Made by a program: the position numbers and the translations under genes. DNA of 64,000 bases from contig NZ_JADPIB010000002.1 of the NCBI RefSeq assembly GCF_015767265.1, forward strand, positions 309,786-373,785. Reading direction: 5' to 3'. The DNA comes from Aureivirga marina (lineage in GTDB: Bacteria > Bacteroidota > Bacteroidia > Flavobacteriales > Flavobacteriaceae). Every line of letters starts with the position of its first letter. Position 1 is the first letter of the stretch. Below are positions 1 through 9,003 of the stretch, piece by piece. The notes under the pieces are model-generated. The model was given only the letters and a program-made list of their open reading frames with translations. It was not told the DNA's origin and did not search any database.

Positions 1-367
1 GGTAGAAAATATGGATTATATCAATATTTCTCAAACAATTGGTATCAACACTTTAATTAATAAAAAACTTCTTGCTGCAAGCGCAATTTTTAAACATGTG
101 CGTAAAGGAGAAGTGGTCGCTCACGCTAGCTTACATAATGTAAATGCTGAAATTTTAGAGTTTGAAGTAAATCCTAATTCAAAAGTAACACAAAATACAA
201 TTAAAGAAATTGGACTTACTAAAAAAGCTGTTTTTGGTGGTGTAATCCGTAATGGAAAAGCATATATGACAATTGGTGATTTTAAAATGCAAGAAGGAGA
301 TAAAGCTGTAGTATTCTGTTTACGTGAAGCAATTTCTGATGTGGAAAAGTTATTTAATAGTAAATAA
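1..367 (+). CDS. trkA: Trk potassium uptake regulator TrkA, 3' part
   Basis: The reading frame is open from the first base of the window (V-E-N-M-D-Y...), so this is the C-terminal 120 or so residues of a longer protein, not a small gene starting at the ATG at 11. The sequence fits the last RCK_C region of TrkA, the cytoplasmic NAD(H)-binding subunit that gates the TrkH potassium channel (family knowledge). The stop codon TAA overlaps the ATG of trkH by one base (TAATG), so the two are translationally coupled. The identification rests on the C-terminal domain and on the trkH neighbour; the N-terminal Rossmann domains lie outside the window. Confidence 0.85.
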   Translation, partial: VENMDYINISQTIGINTLINKKLLAASAIFKHVRKGEVVAHASLHNVNAEILEFEVNPNSKVTQNTIKEIGLTKKAVFGGVIRNGKAYMTIGDFKMQEGDKAVVFCLREAISDVEKLFNSK

Positions 368-1869
368 TGATGAACAGAATTAACTATAAAATCGTAACTA
401 GCTTTTTAGGAATGACTTCTATATTAAATGGATTTTTCATGCTTTTAGCTGTTCCATTTAGTATATATTATGGTGAAAAAGCCTATCAAGGAATTCTTTT
501 AGCAGGATTATTTACTATTGCTATCGGTTTTTCTATGTGGTTTTTTAATAGAAATGCTAAGAAAAATTTACATAAAAGAGATGGTTATATCATTGTAACT
601 TTAGGTTGGTTAATGTTGAGTTTAACAGGAACTTTACCTTATCTCTTTACTGGTGGAATTCCAAGTTTTACGGATGCTTTCTTCGAAACAATTTCTGGAT
701 ACTCCACCACAGGTTCCTCCATTTTAAGTGATATTGAAGCAATGCCAAAAGGTTTACTTTTCTGGCGAAGCGCAACACATTGGATTGGCGGAATGGGAAT
801 TATTGTTCTTACTGTCGCAATTTTACCTCTTTTAGGAATTGGTGGAATGCAGCTTTTTATGGCAGAAGCTCCTGGACCTTCTGCGGATAAAATGCATCCA
901 AGAATTACGGAAACTGCTAAAAGACTTTGGTTAATTTACTTAAGTTTTACTTTAGCGGAATTCTTACTTTTAAAAGTTGCTGGAATGACTTGGTTTGACG
1001 CAATAAATCATGCGATGGCAACCATGAGTACAGGAGGTTTCTCTACAAAAAATTCAAGTGTTGCTTATTACAATGGACAACCTTTAATTCAATATATCAT
1101 TACGATTTTTATGTTTATTGCTGGAGCAAATTTTATGTTAAGTTATTTTGCAATAAAAGGTAAAATCAAACGTGTAATTCAAAATGAAGAATTTAAATAT
1201 TATTTCTTCGGAATTTTATTAGTTACAACTGTAATTTCTGGTTTAATTATCTTTTTCCAAGATCCAAACTTACAAACAAGTGTAAACCATCCAAAACCTT
1301 TTGGAAGTGCAGAAAGTGCTTTTAGACACTCTCTATTTCAAGTAACTTCTGTTCTTACAACAACTGGTTTCGTTTCTGCTGACTTTACAATGTGGAATTC
1401 TTTCGCAACAATGATTATGTTTTCTTTATTTTTCATTGGTGGTTCTGCTGGTTCTACAAGTGGAGGTGTGAAAATCGTTCGTCATATTGTGATGATTAAA
1501 AATAGTATTTTAGAATTCAAAAAATTATTACATCCAAATGCTGTAATTCCCGTAAGATATGACGGAAAAGGTGTGCAAAGAAATATCGTTTTCAACATCC
1601 TTTCTTTCTTTATTCTTTATATGCTGATTTTTATTTTAAGTTCTGTTTTACTTTCCTTTTTAGGATTGGACTTTTTATCAGCAATTGGAGCAGCAGCTTC
1701 TTCATTAGGAAATATTGGGCCTGCAATCGGAAGTGTAAGTCCTGTTGACAGTTTTGCTCATTTATCAGATTCTGCAAAATGGTTTTGCTCTTTCTTAATG
1801 TTAATTGGAAGGCTAGAATTATTCACCGTTTTAATTCTCTTAACTCCTTTCTTTTGGAAGAAAAATTAA
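367..1869 (+). CDS. trkH: Trk/Ktr potassium channel subunit TrkH
   Basis: A 500-residue polytopic inner-membrane protein. The four pore-loop repeats typical of the TrkH/KtrB superfamily are visible: SGYSTTGSS near residues 110-118, MSTGGFST near 220-227, TTTGF in the middle, and SSLGNIGP near 445-452. Each carries the filter glycine. It forms the K+ conducting pore and works with TrkA, encoded just upstream with a one-base overlap. The usual length for TrkH is about 480-500 residues, so it looks complete. It ends shortly before a bidirectional terminator shared with the convergent flavoprotein gene. Confidence 0.93.
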   Translation: MMNRINYKIVTSFLGMTSILNGFFMLLAVPFSIYYGEKAYQGILLAGLFTIAIGFSMWFFNRNAKKNLHKRDGYIIVTLGWLMLSLTGTLPYLFTGGIPSFTDAFFETISGYSTTGSSILSDIEAMPKGLLFWRSATHWIGGMGIIVLTVAILPLLGIGGMQLFMAEAPGPSADKMHPRITETAKRLWLIYLSFTLAEFLLLKVAGMTWFDAINHAMATMSTGGFSTKNSSVAYYNGQPLIQYIITIFMFIAGANFMLSYFAIKGKIKRVIQNEEFKYYFFGILLVTTVISGLIIFFQDPNLQTSVNHPKPFGSAESAFRHSLFQVTSVLTTTGFVSADFTMWNSFATMIMFSLFFIGGSAGSTSGGVKIVRHIVMIKNSILEFKKLLHPNAVIPVRYDGKGVQRNIVFNILSFFILYMLIFILSSVLLSFLGLDFLSAIGAAASSLGNIGPAIGSVSPVDSFAHLSDSAKWFCSFLMLIGRLELFTVLILLTPFFWKKN

Positions 1870-1890
1870 TTTTTAAAAATATATTTTATA

Positions 1891-1922
1891 AAAAAGACCT
1901 CGAGAAATCAAGGTCTTTTTTT
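1891..1922. terminator. Bidirectional intrinsic terminator
   Basis: A perfect stem, AAAAAGACCT pairing with AGGTCTTTTT around a 10-base loop, with A and T tracts on both sides. It lies between the convergent trkH and flavoprotein genes and can serve both. Confidence 0.85.
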
Positions 1923-1926
1923 ATGT

Positions 1927-3447
1927 TTAGAATGAAGAAAGTTGTTTTTGGTTTCGAATTAAACTTTCTTTTGAAATAAATAATAATTTCCATTTTAATA
2001 ATGTAAAAACAATCCTAACAGCAAATTCAAATCGGATTTCTGTTGAAATTTTATATATAAATTCACCTATTGTTTTTTGATGCTTACTTTCTTCTAAAAG
2101 TTTTACAATTTCTAAATGATGTAAAAAAACTTTTTCTTCATTTTGAATCAAAACTCCTTTTTTCACTTTGATTAAATCATCTTCAATACATAAAATATCT
2201 TGGATATTAATTGTTGGATTTAGCTCAAATTCTAAATTCCATAACAATTCTATTTGATGTTTTGGAACAAATTCAATCACTTCTAATTTTTCTTCTGAAG
2301 TTTCTCTTTTTAATTCTTTATAAAAACATTTTTCAAAATCAGAAATATCCTTTTCACTATTTATATCTAAAATATTTTTCTTTTTATTTTTCCAAAACAA
2401 TGAAGCATTTGAACACCAAGCAGAATTATAAAAAGTTTGCAACCAATCTGAATGTCTTTTATTTGTTTCAATGATTTGTTTTTCATAAAATTCTTTTGCT
2501 TTTTCTTCTTTGTATTCCTTTAAAACAGTGTGAATACAAATTGCCGTTTGCATAGAAAATCGCATTGCTTTTTCAACTCCTGAAGATGATAATGGATCTA
2601 AAGTAAAAGCTGCATCTCCAATTTTCACGAAATTTTGCTGCCAAGGATTTTCATGAATATAAGATTGAATGACACAAGAATTTAAACTGTAATCTTTGAT
2701 TAATTTTTCAAATTTAGAAAACAATTTTGATTGATTTATTTCCCTTTTAAAGATAGAAATTGCTTTAGATTTATTTAATTCTTCCGACTCTAAAAACAAC
2801 ATCATTCGATAATTATTATTTGTCAATGGAGCTCCCCAAATCCATCCATTTTCAACAGCTTCGATTTTCATTCGATTGCAAAAAATAGAATTTTTCACGT
2901 CTTGCCACAAACATAAATGAGCTGTTCCCAACTTTATTTGCTCTTTTTGAGAAAAAGAACCTCTTCCTCTTGCATCGACAATAAATTTAGTTTCAATTTC
3001 AAATTTTTCATTATTTGAATTAAAAGAAATAAACCAATTTGTTGTTTTTTGTTCCCATTTTAAATGATTAATTGGTTGAAAAACTTTAATATTTCTTTTT
3101 CGAACTTCTTCCAATAAATCTGCATCTAATTCTTCTCTATTTACAATTATATTTTCTTGTTTTAAATTTGGTTTTCTCTCAAATATTTCCTGATTTTCCC
3201 AAATTACCTCAGCAATAGTATTTTTTAAATAATGCTCTTTTTTTAAAACATGTAAAATTTCTAAATATTCAAAAATATTCCAAATTCCAGGCGATAAAGC
3301 TTCTCCTAATTGTGGTCTTGGAAATTGTTGTTTTTCTAAAAGAATCACCTTATGTCCTAATTTTTCCAATCGTAAAGCCATTGTAATTCCAGCTGGACCT
3401 GCACCAACAATTACAACTTCAACTTTGGCTTTTTTTACTGATTCCAT
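1927..3447 (-). CDS. LodB/QhpG-like FAD-dependent monooxygenase, likely quinone-cofactor maturase
   Basis: A 506-residue flavoprotein. The FAD-binding GAGPAG sits at residues 15-20 with the strand-2 acid near 38 (LLEKQ), and a second FAD motif GDAAFTLDP lies in the middle. This is the pattern of p-hydroxybenzoate hydroxylase/tryptophan-halogenase-like enzymes, including LodB and QhpG, which act on a tryptophan of a partner protein during quinone cofactor formation (family knowledge). About 110 C-terminal residues follow the flavoprotein core. They contain GVLIQNEEKVFLHH...TIGEF...LLKWKLLFI, which resembles a PqqD/RiPP-recognition winged helix. It is the last gene of the four-gene operon and its start overlaps the radical SAM gene by 13 bases. 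Role inferred from neighbours. Confidence 0.75.
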   Translation of the reverse strand: MESVKKAKVEVVIVGAGPAGITMALRLEKLGHKVILLEKQQFPRPQLGEALSPGIWNIFEYLEILHVLKKEHYLKNTIAEVIWENQEIFERKPNLKQENIIVNREELDADLLEEVRKRNIKVFQPINHLKWEQKTTNWFISFNSNNEKFEIETKFIVDARGRGSFSQKEQIKLGTAHLCLWQDVKNSIFCNRMKIEAVENGWIWGAPLTNNNYRMMLFLESEELNKSKAISIFKREINQSKLFSKFEKLIKDYSLNSCVIQSYIHENPWQQNFVKIGDAAFTLDPLSSSGVEKAMRFSMQTAICIHTVLKEYKEEKAKEFYEKQIIETNKRHSDWLQTFYNSAWCSNASLFWKNKKKNILDINSEKDISDFEKCFYKELKRETSEEKLEVIEFVPKHQIELLWNLEFELNPTINIQDILCIEDDLIKVKKGVLIQNEEKVFLHHLEIVKLLEESKHQKTIGEFIYKISTEIRFEFAVRIVFTLLKWKLLFISKESLIRNQKQLSSF

Positions 3448-4814
3448 TCTGGAACTAATCTTTGAATTCTTTCAAAAGATTGTATCGTAAAATACAACCA
3501 ACTTCGAATATAATCACAAGAAACTCTACCTTTTTCCATCACTTCATGATGACAACCTCCACCACATAAATATTTCGCCCAACATTCTGTACAAGGTGTT
3601 TGTTGATGCACATGCCTATCCGACAACCATTTTTCTTGCAATTCCGTGTTAATTCCTGTAGAAATATTTCCCAATTTTGCATTTTCATCATTTACAAAAC
3701 GATGGCAAGCATACATCTCTCCATTCGCTGAAACTCCCATATAACCAGCTCCTGCTCCACACGGATAAGGTCGATGCGTTTGTTTTTCAATTTCCTTATA
3801 AGCATTTATCATGTTTAAAAAAGGATATCTTTTTCCTCTTAAAACTGCACGTTCAAATTGAAGCCCACAAGCAATCATTTCTTTCAGCATAATTGACAAA
3901 TCCTCTTTTGTCATTTCATTTTCATCATTTATTGCATTTAATAATGGAGAAAAACCAACACTATGAAAACCCATTCCAATTAATTCATCTAACGTTTTTG
4001 GAAGATTCAAATTTTTAGGAGTCACTGTAACTCGTGCAGAAATTTGCATTTCTTTTTGTGCAATTAAATATGGTTTAATATTTTCTATAATTTGATTATA
4101 GGTTCCTTTTCCGTTTTTTAAAGGACGAAGTTTATCATGCTCTTCTCCTATCCCATCAATACTTACAGTTATTGAAAATTTATATTTTTCAAAAAAAGTA
4201 ATATCTTCTTCTTTTAATAAAGTTCCATTCGTCGTTAAAGAAAATTGAATAGCAATATCTTTTGATTTCGCTTTTAAAGAAGCATATTCTGTTAAAATTT
4301 GAATCTCTTTTTTATTTAATAAAGGTTCTCCTCCTAAAAAAGTAACTTGAACTTTTTCTCCTTTTTTTCTTGGATTTAATAGATAATCAATCGATTCTAA
4401 ACCTGTTTGCAAATCCATTTTTTGATTAGTTTCTCCAAAGTTTCCTTGTTCTGCATAACAATAAGTACAACCCATATTACATTTTTGAACAATTGCTAAA
4501 GAAATAGCATGAAGTGGCGGATTTTCTATTGGTTTATTATTAATAACAGGTCGTGTATCAATTCCAATATTATTTAAATGAAACAATAATTCTGTATCAT
4601 TTTTTTGAGAAATCACACTTTGTAAAAGTTGTTTTTCTCTTTTTGAAATTTCTACAAATCGACTTCCATTAGATAAAAAAGCAAATTGTTTTTTACCACT
4701 ATGAATTAACTTAATATGAGAAGAATTCGGTTTGGAAGCTTTTCCTATTTCAAAAGCAAGTACTTTCGAAATTTCTTCCAAAGTACTTGCTTGTTTTTCT
4801 AAAGTAATGCTCAT
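3435..4814 (-). CDS. Radical SAM/SPASM peptide maturase (QhpD-like)
   Basis: A 459-residue protein with the radical SAM cluster motif C112-x3-C116-x2-C119 (KCNMGCTYCY) followed by a GGEPLL S-adenosylmethionine motif. A C-terminal SPASM domain has seven cysteines at 352, 370, 408, 411, 417, 421 and 433, enough for two auxiliary [4Fe-4S] clusters. About 100 residues precede the core and may form a substrate-recognition winged helix. SPASM enzymes modify peptides, commonly installing Cys or Trp crosslinks; QhpD makes thioethers in quinohemoprotein amine dehydrogenase (family knowledge). Its start shares one base with the stop of the LodA-like gene. The substrate is probably a product of this operon (inference). 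Confidence 0.85.
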   Translation of the reverse strand: MSITLEKQASTLEEISKVLAFEIGKASKPNSSHIKLIHSGKKQFAFLSNGSRFVEISKREKQLLQSVISQKNDTELLFHLNNIGIDTRPVINNKPIENPPLHAISLAIVQKCNMGCTYCYAEQGNFGETNQKMDLQTGLESIDYLLNPRKKGEKVQVTFLGGEPLLNKKEIQILTEYASLKAKSKDIAIQFSLTTNGTLLKEEDITFFEKYKFSITVSIDGIGEEHDKLRPLKNGKGTYNQIIENIKPYLIAQKEMQISARVTVTPKNLNLPKTLDELIGMGFHSVGFSPLLNAINDENEMTKEDLSIMLKEMIACGLQFERAVLRGKRYPFLNMINAYKEIEKQTHRPYPCGAGAGYMGVSANGEMYACHRFVNDENAKLGNISTGINTELQEKWLSDRHVHQQTPCTECWAKYLCGGGCHHEVMEKGRVSCDYIRSWLYFTIQSFERIQRLVPEWNQ

Positions 4815-7285
4815 TATGATCTTAATTCTTTCGTTCTAATTATTTGTAATTCATTATCAGAACTAATCGCATCAAATCCTTTTACAATAAAATTCAATTC
4901 TCCTTCCCAATTGATAAATAAATCATCATAACTCAATAACTGTGAATTCACAATATTATCAGGAATATAATGTCCTGTTCTTTTTTTTGCCATCCAAGTA
5001 TCACCAGAACTTAAACCTTTACTATTTGGAAGAACATTCACAAAATCTGGTCGAGTTGCAGCCCAATAATAACAAGCACATTCACGATAATCATTTTGCC
5101 AAGGCGCACATAAACCTTGTGTTAAATCACCTGGTTCAATAATTGTGTCTGTAAACGCTGCACTATTTCCTTCAAAAATTTTATTTACTTCTAATTCTAC
5201 AACTTTTAAAGGAAGTGGAGTATCTACTAAATGACTCGGAATTTTTTCATCTTTTACAAAAGAAATTGTATTTAAAAGCACTATAGATTCCATCGGAACT
5301 TTTTCTTTCTTATGCTTCTTTTTCTTTGCTTCATATGCTTTATCAGCCTCAGCGAGCATTTCTTCTGTAACAACAACTTCTTCAGGTGATTCTTTTGCTG
5401 TAAAATAACATTTCACTTTTTTTCCTTGATTTTGAAGCATTGCAGCCATATTATTTGACCATTCCATAAAAGAAACACCATTCGGATTATCTTTTGTAAT
5501 TAAAGGAATACTTGGTCCATTCGGCATTGTAGGACCATAAGTTGGAACCATTGTTGGTTTTCCTTCTATTCCCACTAATCTATGATGGATTAAACTTCTA
5601 AACTCTTCATCTGCATCTAAAACATAATTATTATTTTCAATTAATAAAATTCCTTTTAAAGCTCTTCTCCAAAGATTTCTAAAATCAAATTCTAAACCTG
5701 GAAAACAATTTGAAATAGCCGTTTTAGATAAAATTGTCAAAGGATTTCCTTTTCCTCTATAATTTAATTGTTTTCTAAAATCCGCAGCATCTATTCCATT
5801 TGGATCTACATCCATTAAATGTATTTTTGCTTCATCAAACATGGATTGAGAAGCAGCTTTTAAAATTGTATGAATTTGGCGATATGTTAAACAAAGTGCT
5901 CTTCCATCTGCTCCACGCATCATTCCAGGCATTCTTCTTCTTTCTTCATTAGATAAATCACCAATTTTTGTCGGCTTACGTAGTGCATCTTCAAACCAAG
6001 GAGCAGCATTTGTACTAATTCCATTGAACACTCTTTCATGCAAAAGACGAAGTGCTAAATTATCTACAATAGACGTTGCCATAATTGGCTCAAAAAGTCT
6101 TCCGAAATCATTCGTATCTTGACGAACCATTGTACTTGCAACATTCACTCTTCCTTCAAAAGGATTTCCGTTCATGATAGCCGTATTCATCAATCGAACA
6201 GTTTCCAAAGCTCTACGAATAATTTCTTCTGCTTCTTCTATTGGAACTGATTTTTCAGCAACATCTGGTCCTAACAATATTTGTTCTAATTCATCTGAAA
6301 CCACACGGATTGGCAACGTATCTGGGGCAAAAAATGGTGGTCCTGCACTTACATGAGCTCTAGCTGATAAAGTTTCTTCTGTTTCATTTTCTATAGTTAT
6401 AGAAATAAATCCATCACATTCGTCATCAACATATCCCCAACTCACATGATAATCAATTCCATCTTCTTCCATATCATAACCAGCAAAAATTTGTGCAGGA
6501 TTTGTATATGTAGGATCTGGAACACTTCCTTCTCTATACCCTCTCCAAGTTCCTTTATTTGGATCATACAATAAAAAATCATGTTTATTTGCAGCCCAAA
6601 CAGGATCCATTTCTGATTTTCCTTCTTTATTTATAATTCGATTCCTACTTGCTCCATAAACTCTTCCATGAGCTGGCGTATAACGAAAACGAATTTCAGG
6701 ATATTCTTCTGTAGGTTTTATAAACTGAACCTTTCCTAAAGGAAGTTTATTTATAATTCCTTCCACAGGATTTGCATCCGTGAAAAAGTTCTCACATTCT
6801 CCTTCTAGCGCCATTTCTTCATGCGAACAATTAATTTCTTTTGTTGCATAAATTCTATCTTTAGGATCATTTGTTCTTCTATAAATTTTGATATTACCCA
6901 TATCCACTTTCCAAGTAATATCTTCTAATTTATATCCACTTTGTTCTAATAAATCTTTAGTCAAAGGTTTTAATTTCGTAGGTTCATCTTCCGTAATTGC
7001 AAAAACTTCCAAAAACGGTGCAACTGGAAAAATCTTTCCTTCTCTTGATTCTAAATTATCTACATCTTTGAATTTAATAACATGTGTATCTTCTCCTTCA
7101 AATGGAATCTCACTTAATTCTCCAGTAACCTTATCTACAAGAAAAGAAGGTTTTGGAATAATCTTTCTAAAATCTAAAGGTTTTTCTGGACTTACATCCA
7201 AATCATATGCTTCTAAAGGAAGTTCAGCAGAACCAAGTCTACCAATTGCAATTGGAGGCAGAACTCTAATTTCTAAAATTTTCAT
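4814..7285 (-). CDS. LodA/GoxA-like tryptophylquinone-dependent amino acid oxidase
   Basis: An 823-residue protein with the family N-terminus (ILEIRVLPPIAIGRLGSA) and the family C-terminal signature EPGDLTQGLCAPWQNDY...YYWAATRPD near residues 717-747. LodA and GoxA are oxidases of lysine or glycine that build a cysteine tryptophylquinone from their own Cys and Trp and release H2O2 (family knowledge). The likely cofactor residues here are Cys726 and Trp741. This is longer than most members, and a lysine-rich stretch (AKKKKHKKEK) interrupts the C-terminal half. There is no signal peptide. It lies 18 bases after the ferritin-like gene and abuts the radical SAM gene. The amino acid substrate cannot be told from the sequence. 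Confidence 0.85.
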   Translation of the reverse strand: MKILEIRVLPPIAIGRLGSAELPLEAYDLDVSPEKPLDFRKIIPKPSFLVDKVTGELSEIPFEGEDTHVIKFKDVDNLESREGKIFPVAPFLEVFAITEDEPTKLKPLTKDLLEQSGYKLEDITWKVDMGNIKIYRRTNDPKDRIYATKEINCSHEEMALEGECENFFTDANPVEGIINKLPLGKVQFIKPTEEYPEIRFRYTPAHGRVYGASRNRIINKEGKSEMDPVWAANKHDFLLYDPNKGTWRGYREGSVPDPTYTNPAQIFAGYDMEEDGIDYHVSWGYVDDECDGFISITIENETEETLSARAHVSAGPPFFAPDTLPIRVVSDELEQILLGPDVAEKSVPIEEAEEIIRRALETVRLMNTAIMNGNPFEGRVNVASTMVRQDTNDFGRLFEPIMATSIVDNLALRLLHERVFNGISTNAAPWFEDALRKPTKIGDLSNEERRRMPGMMRGADGRALCLTYRQIHTILKAASQSMFDEAKIHLMDVDPNGIDAADFRKQLNYRGKGNPLTILSKTAISNCFPGLEFDFRNLWRRALKGILLIENNNYVLDADEEFRSLIHHRLVGIEGKPTMVPTYGPTMPNGPSIPLITKDNPNGVSFMEWSNNMAAMLQNQGKKVKCYFTAKESPEEVVVTEEMLAEADKAYEAKKKKHKKEKVPMESIVLLNTISFVKDEKIPSHLVDTPLPLKVVELEVNKIFEGNSAAFTDTIIEPGDLTQGLCAPWQNDYRECACYYWAATRPDFVNVLPNSKGLSSGDTWMAKKRTGHYIPDNIVNSQLLSYDDLFINWEGELNFIVKGFDAISSDNELQIIRTKELRS

Positions 7286-7303
7286 AATGTTTGACGAATG
7301 GAT

Positions 7304-8773
7304 TTAATAATTGGTTGGAACTAAAGTGATTTTATCAGCTAATTCATATAATTTTCTATCTGCTTCTTTTAAAGAATTTAGATATTTATGATTTGAAGGA
7401 TCAGAAATCTTCAATAAATGTTCAATAGTTTTCAAAGAAGCTTCAATTGTATCTTGATGAATCCTCCATCTATTTTTTTCACCAAATGGCAATGTTAAAG
7501 TATAAGGAATCAAAAAAGGAGGTCCAGCCATTTTTCCATTTGGAACTGCTGGATCTAATGGAATTTTCACTAAAACATTTGAAATACTTCTTAAATTATA
7601 CATTTCTCCAAAAGTTGCATTAACAATTGCTCCTCTTGGTGTAAATGCTCCCGTATTATTCAATCCATCATCTAATAAAAAACTATGAGATAAAAAGTTT
7701 AATAACATTCTATATCGAATATTAAATAAATTTGCCCAAGCTTTTCCAACTGGATTTTTAATTAAATCCGTTTCTAAATCTCTTTCTGCATTTACTGGAT
7801 CATCTGAAGGATTTTCTTGATAAATAATTGGATTTGTTGCAACATTTCTTGCTGGTTCAAAATCTGGGTTTTCTTTCTTCTTTCTAAACAATTCTACATA
7901 AATCCCTAAAAATCGCTCAAAATGTGATAATTCATCATCAATTGGCGAAGTATCTTCTCCTTGTTCTGCAATTGCTTCTACTGCTTCAATTGCATCATCT
8001 CGAGATGCAAGTGGCATTACTAAAACATCTGGTGTTCCTCTTGGTGCTCCATTTTCATCATTTCCTTTTGCTCCCCCTCGATATCCTCTTCCCCATTCAT
8101 CAAACTTTGCTTGGAAAGCATATGTTTTTGGTTGAAAAATAGAATCTGGAATTTGATCTTCATCTCTTAATAGTCGTAAGATTTTATCAAATAAAAGCGC
8201 AATAGGCTCTCCATGATCATTCATTTTGATTATTGCTCTAATTTCGTCTTTAATCTCTTTCATTTCTTCATTTTCTGCTGGACTATCTAACCAACCTACA
8301 GGAGATTCTGCAAATACATATTTTGCTAAAGATTCTTTTGAAAAAGGTTCTAAAGCAAATTCAAAAGGAAAAAATGGAGAATCCCATGGATAATCTTGTC
8401 TTCCCATATTTAAAGGAGCTCCAATTAGTCTTAAAACATTTTGTACAGAGATAAAATGTCCCATTTCTTCTTTGGCAATTCCTAAAATAACTTCTTGCCA
8501 TTTTTTTACAAGTTCTCTGTCTTCTTCTGGAACTTGTGATCCTCCTAAACTATAAGCTGAATACAAATATTGAATCATTAAACTATGTTCCAATTCTGCA
8601 TCGATATAGAGAAGAAAACTTAACCAATCTTTTGCATTAAATTCTGGTGGAATTACAACTTTTTCATGTTCTGTTGGCTCTTGTTGAAGACCTCTTAACA
8701 AGATTCTCTTTCGAAGATTTTGTGGAGCTTCATCTAAAATAAAAGATAAATGCCTTTGAAAGTTTAATTGCAT
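7304..8773 (-). CDS. VioB-type ferritin-like protein
   Basis: A 489-residue protein, first gene of the operon. The N-terminal third fits the ferritin-like domain found in VioB iminophenyl-pyruvate dimer synthase: E60-x-E62-H63 in a first helix, EEMGH at 102-106 in a second, and ELSHF at 281-285 in a later helix. These are plausible metal ligands. VioB couples imines made by an amino acid oxidase in violacein synthesis (family knowledge). Pairing such a domain with a LodA-like oxidase gives a similar logic, but substrate coupling is an inference. It could equally protect against H2O2 or help cofactor formation. Confidence 0.75.
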   Translation of the reverse strand: MQLNFQRHLSFILDEAPQNLRKRILLRGLQQEPTEHEKVVIPPEFNAKDWLSFLLYIDAELEHSLMIQYLYSAYSLGGSQVPEEDRELVKKWQEVILGIAKEEMGHFISVQNVLRLIGAPLNMGRQDYPWDSPFFPFEFALEPFSKESLAKYVFAESPVGWLDSPAENEEMKEIKDEIRAIIKMNDHGEPIALLFDKILRLLRDEDQIPDSIFQPKTYAFQAKFDEWGRGYRGGAKGNDENGAPRGTPDVLVMPLASRDDAIEAVEAIAEQGEDTSPIDDELSHFERFLGIYVELFRKKKENPDFEPARNVATNPIIYQENPSDDPVNAERDLETDLIKNPVGKAWANLFNIRYRMLLNFLSHSFLLDDGLNNTGAFTPRGAIVNATFGEMYNLRSISNVLVKIPLDPAVPNGKMAGPPFLIPYTLTLPFGEKNRWRIHQDTIEASLKTIEHLLKISDPSNHKYLNSLKEADRKLYELADKITLVPTNY

Positions 8774-8801
8774 AGAATACGTTTTTGATTTTTTAATTAA
8801 A

Positions 8802-8829
8802 CAATGTTAACCTGTTGATTTTTAACAAA
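8802..8829 (-). promoter_or_regulatory. Possible promoter of the LodA-like operon
   Basis: On the minus strand a TTTG (8826-8829) is followed after 16 bases by TAACATTG (8802-8809), a one-mismatch version of the Bacteroidota -7 element TAnnTTTG. The spacing equals that of the tmRNA promoter in this window. It lies about 30 bases before the ferritin-like start codon. Confidence 0.3.
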
Positions 8830-8950
8830 TTAAATTTAACAAATTTTAACATTTATAAATCAGAAAAATCTAAATTAGAATCATTATATATTACTGATTA
8901 TCAATCAAATAATAAAATTATAAACGTATCTTATATATTCTTTTTCATAT

Positions 8951-8986
8951 AAAAAAAAGCTCTCCTATTTTAAGAGAGCTTTTTTT
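8951..8986 (-). terminator. Intrinsic terminator of the dehydrogenase gene
   Basis: The stem AAAAAAGCTCTC / GAGAGCTTTTTT, with a T tract on the minus strand, lies just after the stop of the gene at 9004. Confidence 0.85.
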
Positions 8987-9003
8987 ATTTTATTTATATT
9001 TTT

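Noticed and set aside
11-367. A 118-residue gene starting at the ATG at 11
   Set aside because: The frame is open to the left edge and the sequence is the C-terminal end of TrkA.
6888-7307. A 139-residue plus-strand frame over the LodA-like gene, and similar long frames opposite other genes (for example 14830-15141, 22024-22365, 43556-43981, 48248-48619)
   Set aside because: Antisense shadows of well-supported genes; they are low-complexity or lack any recognisable motif.
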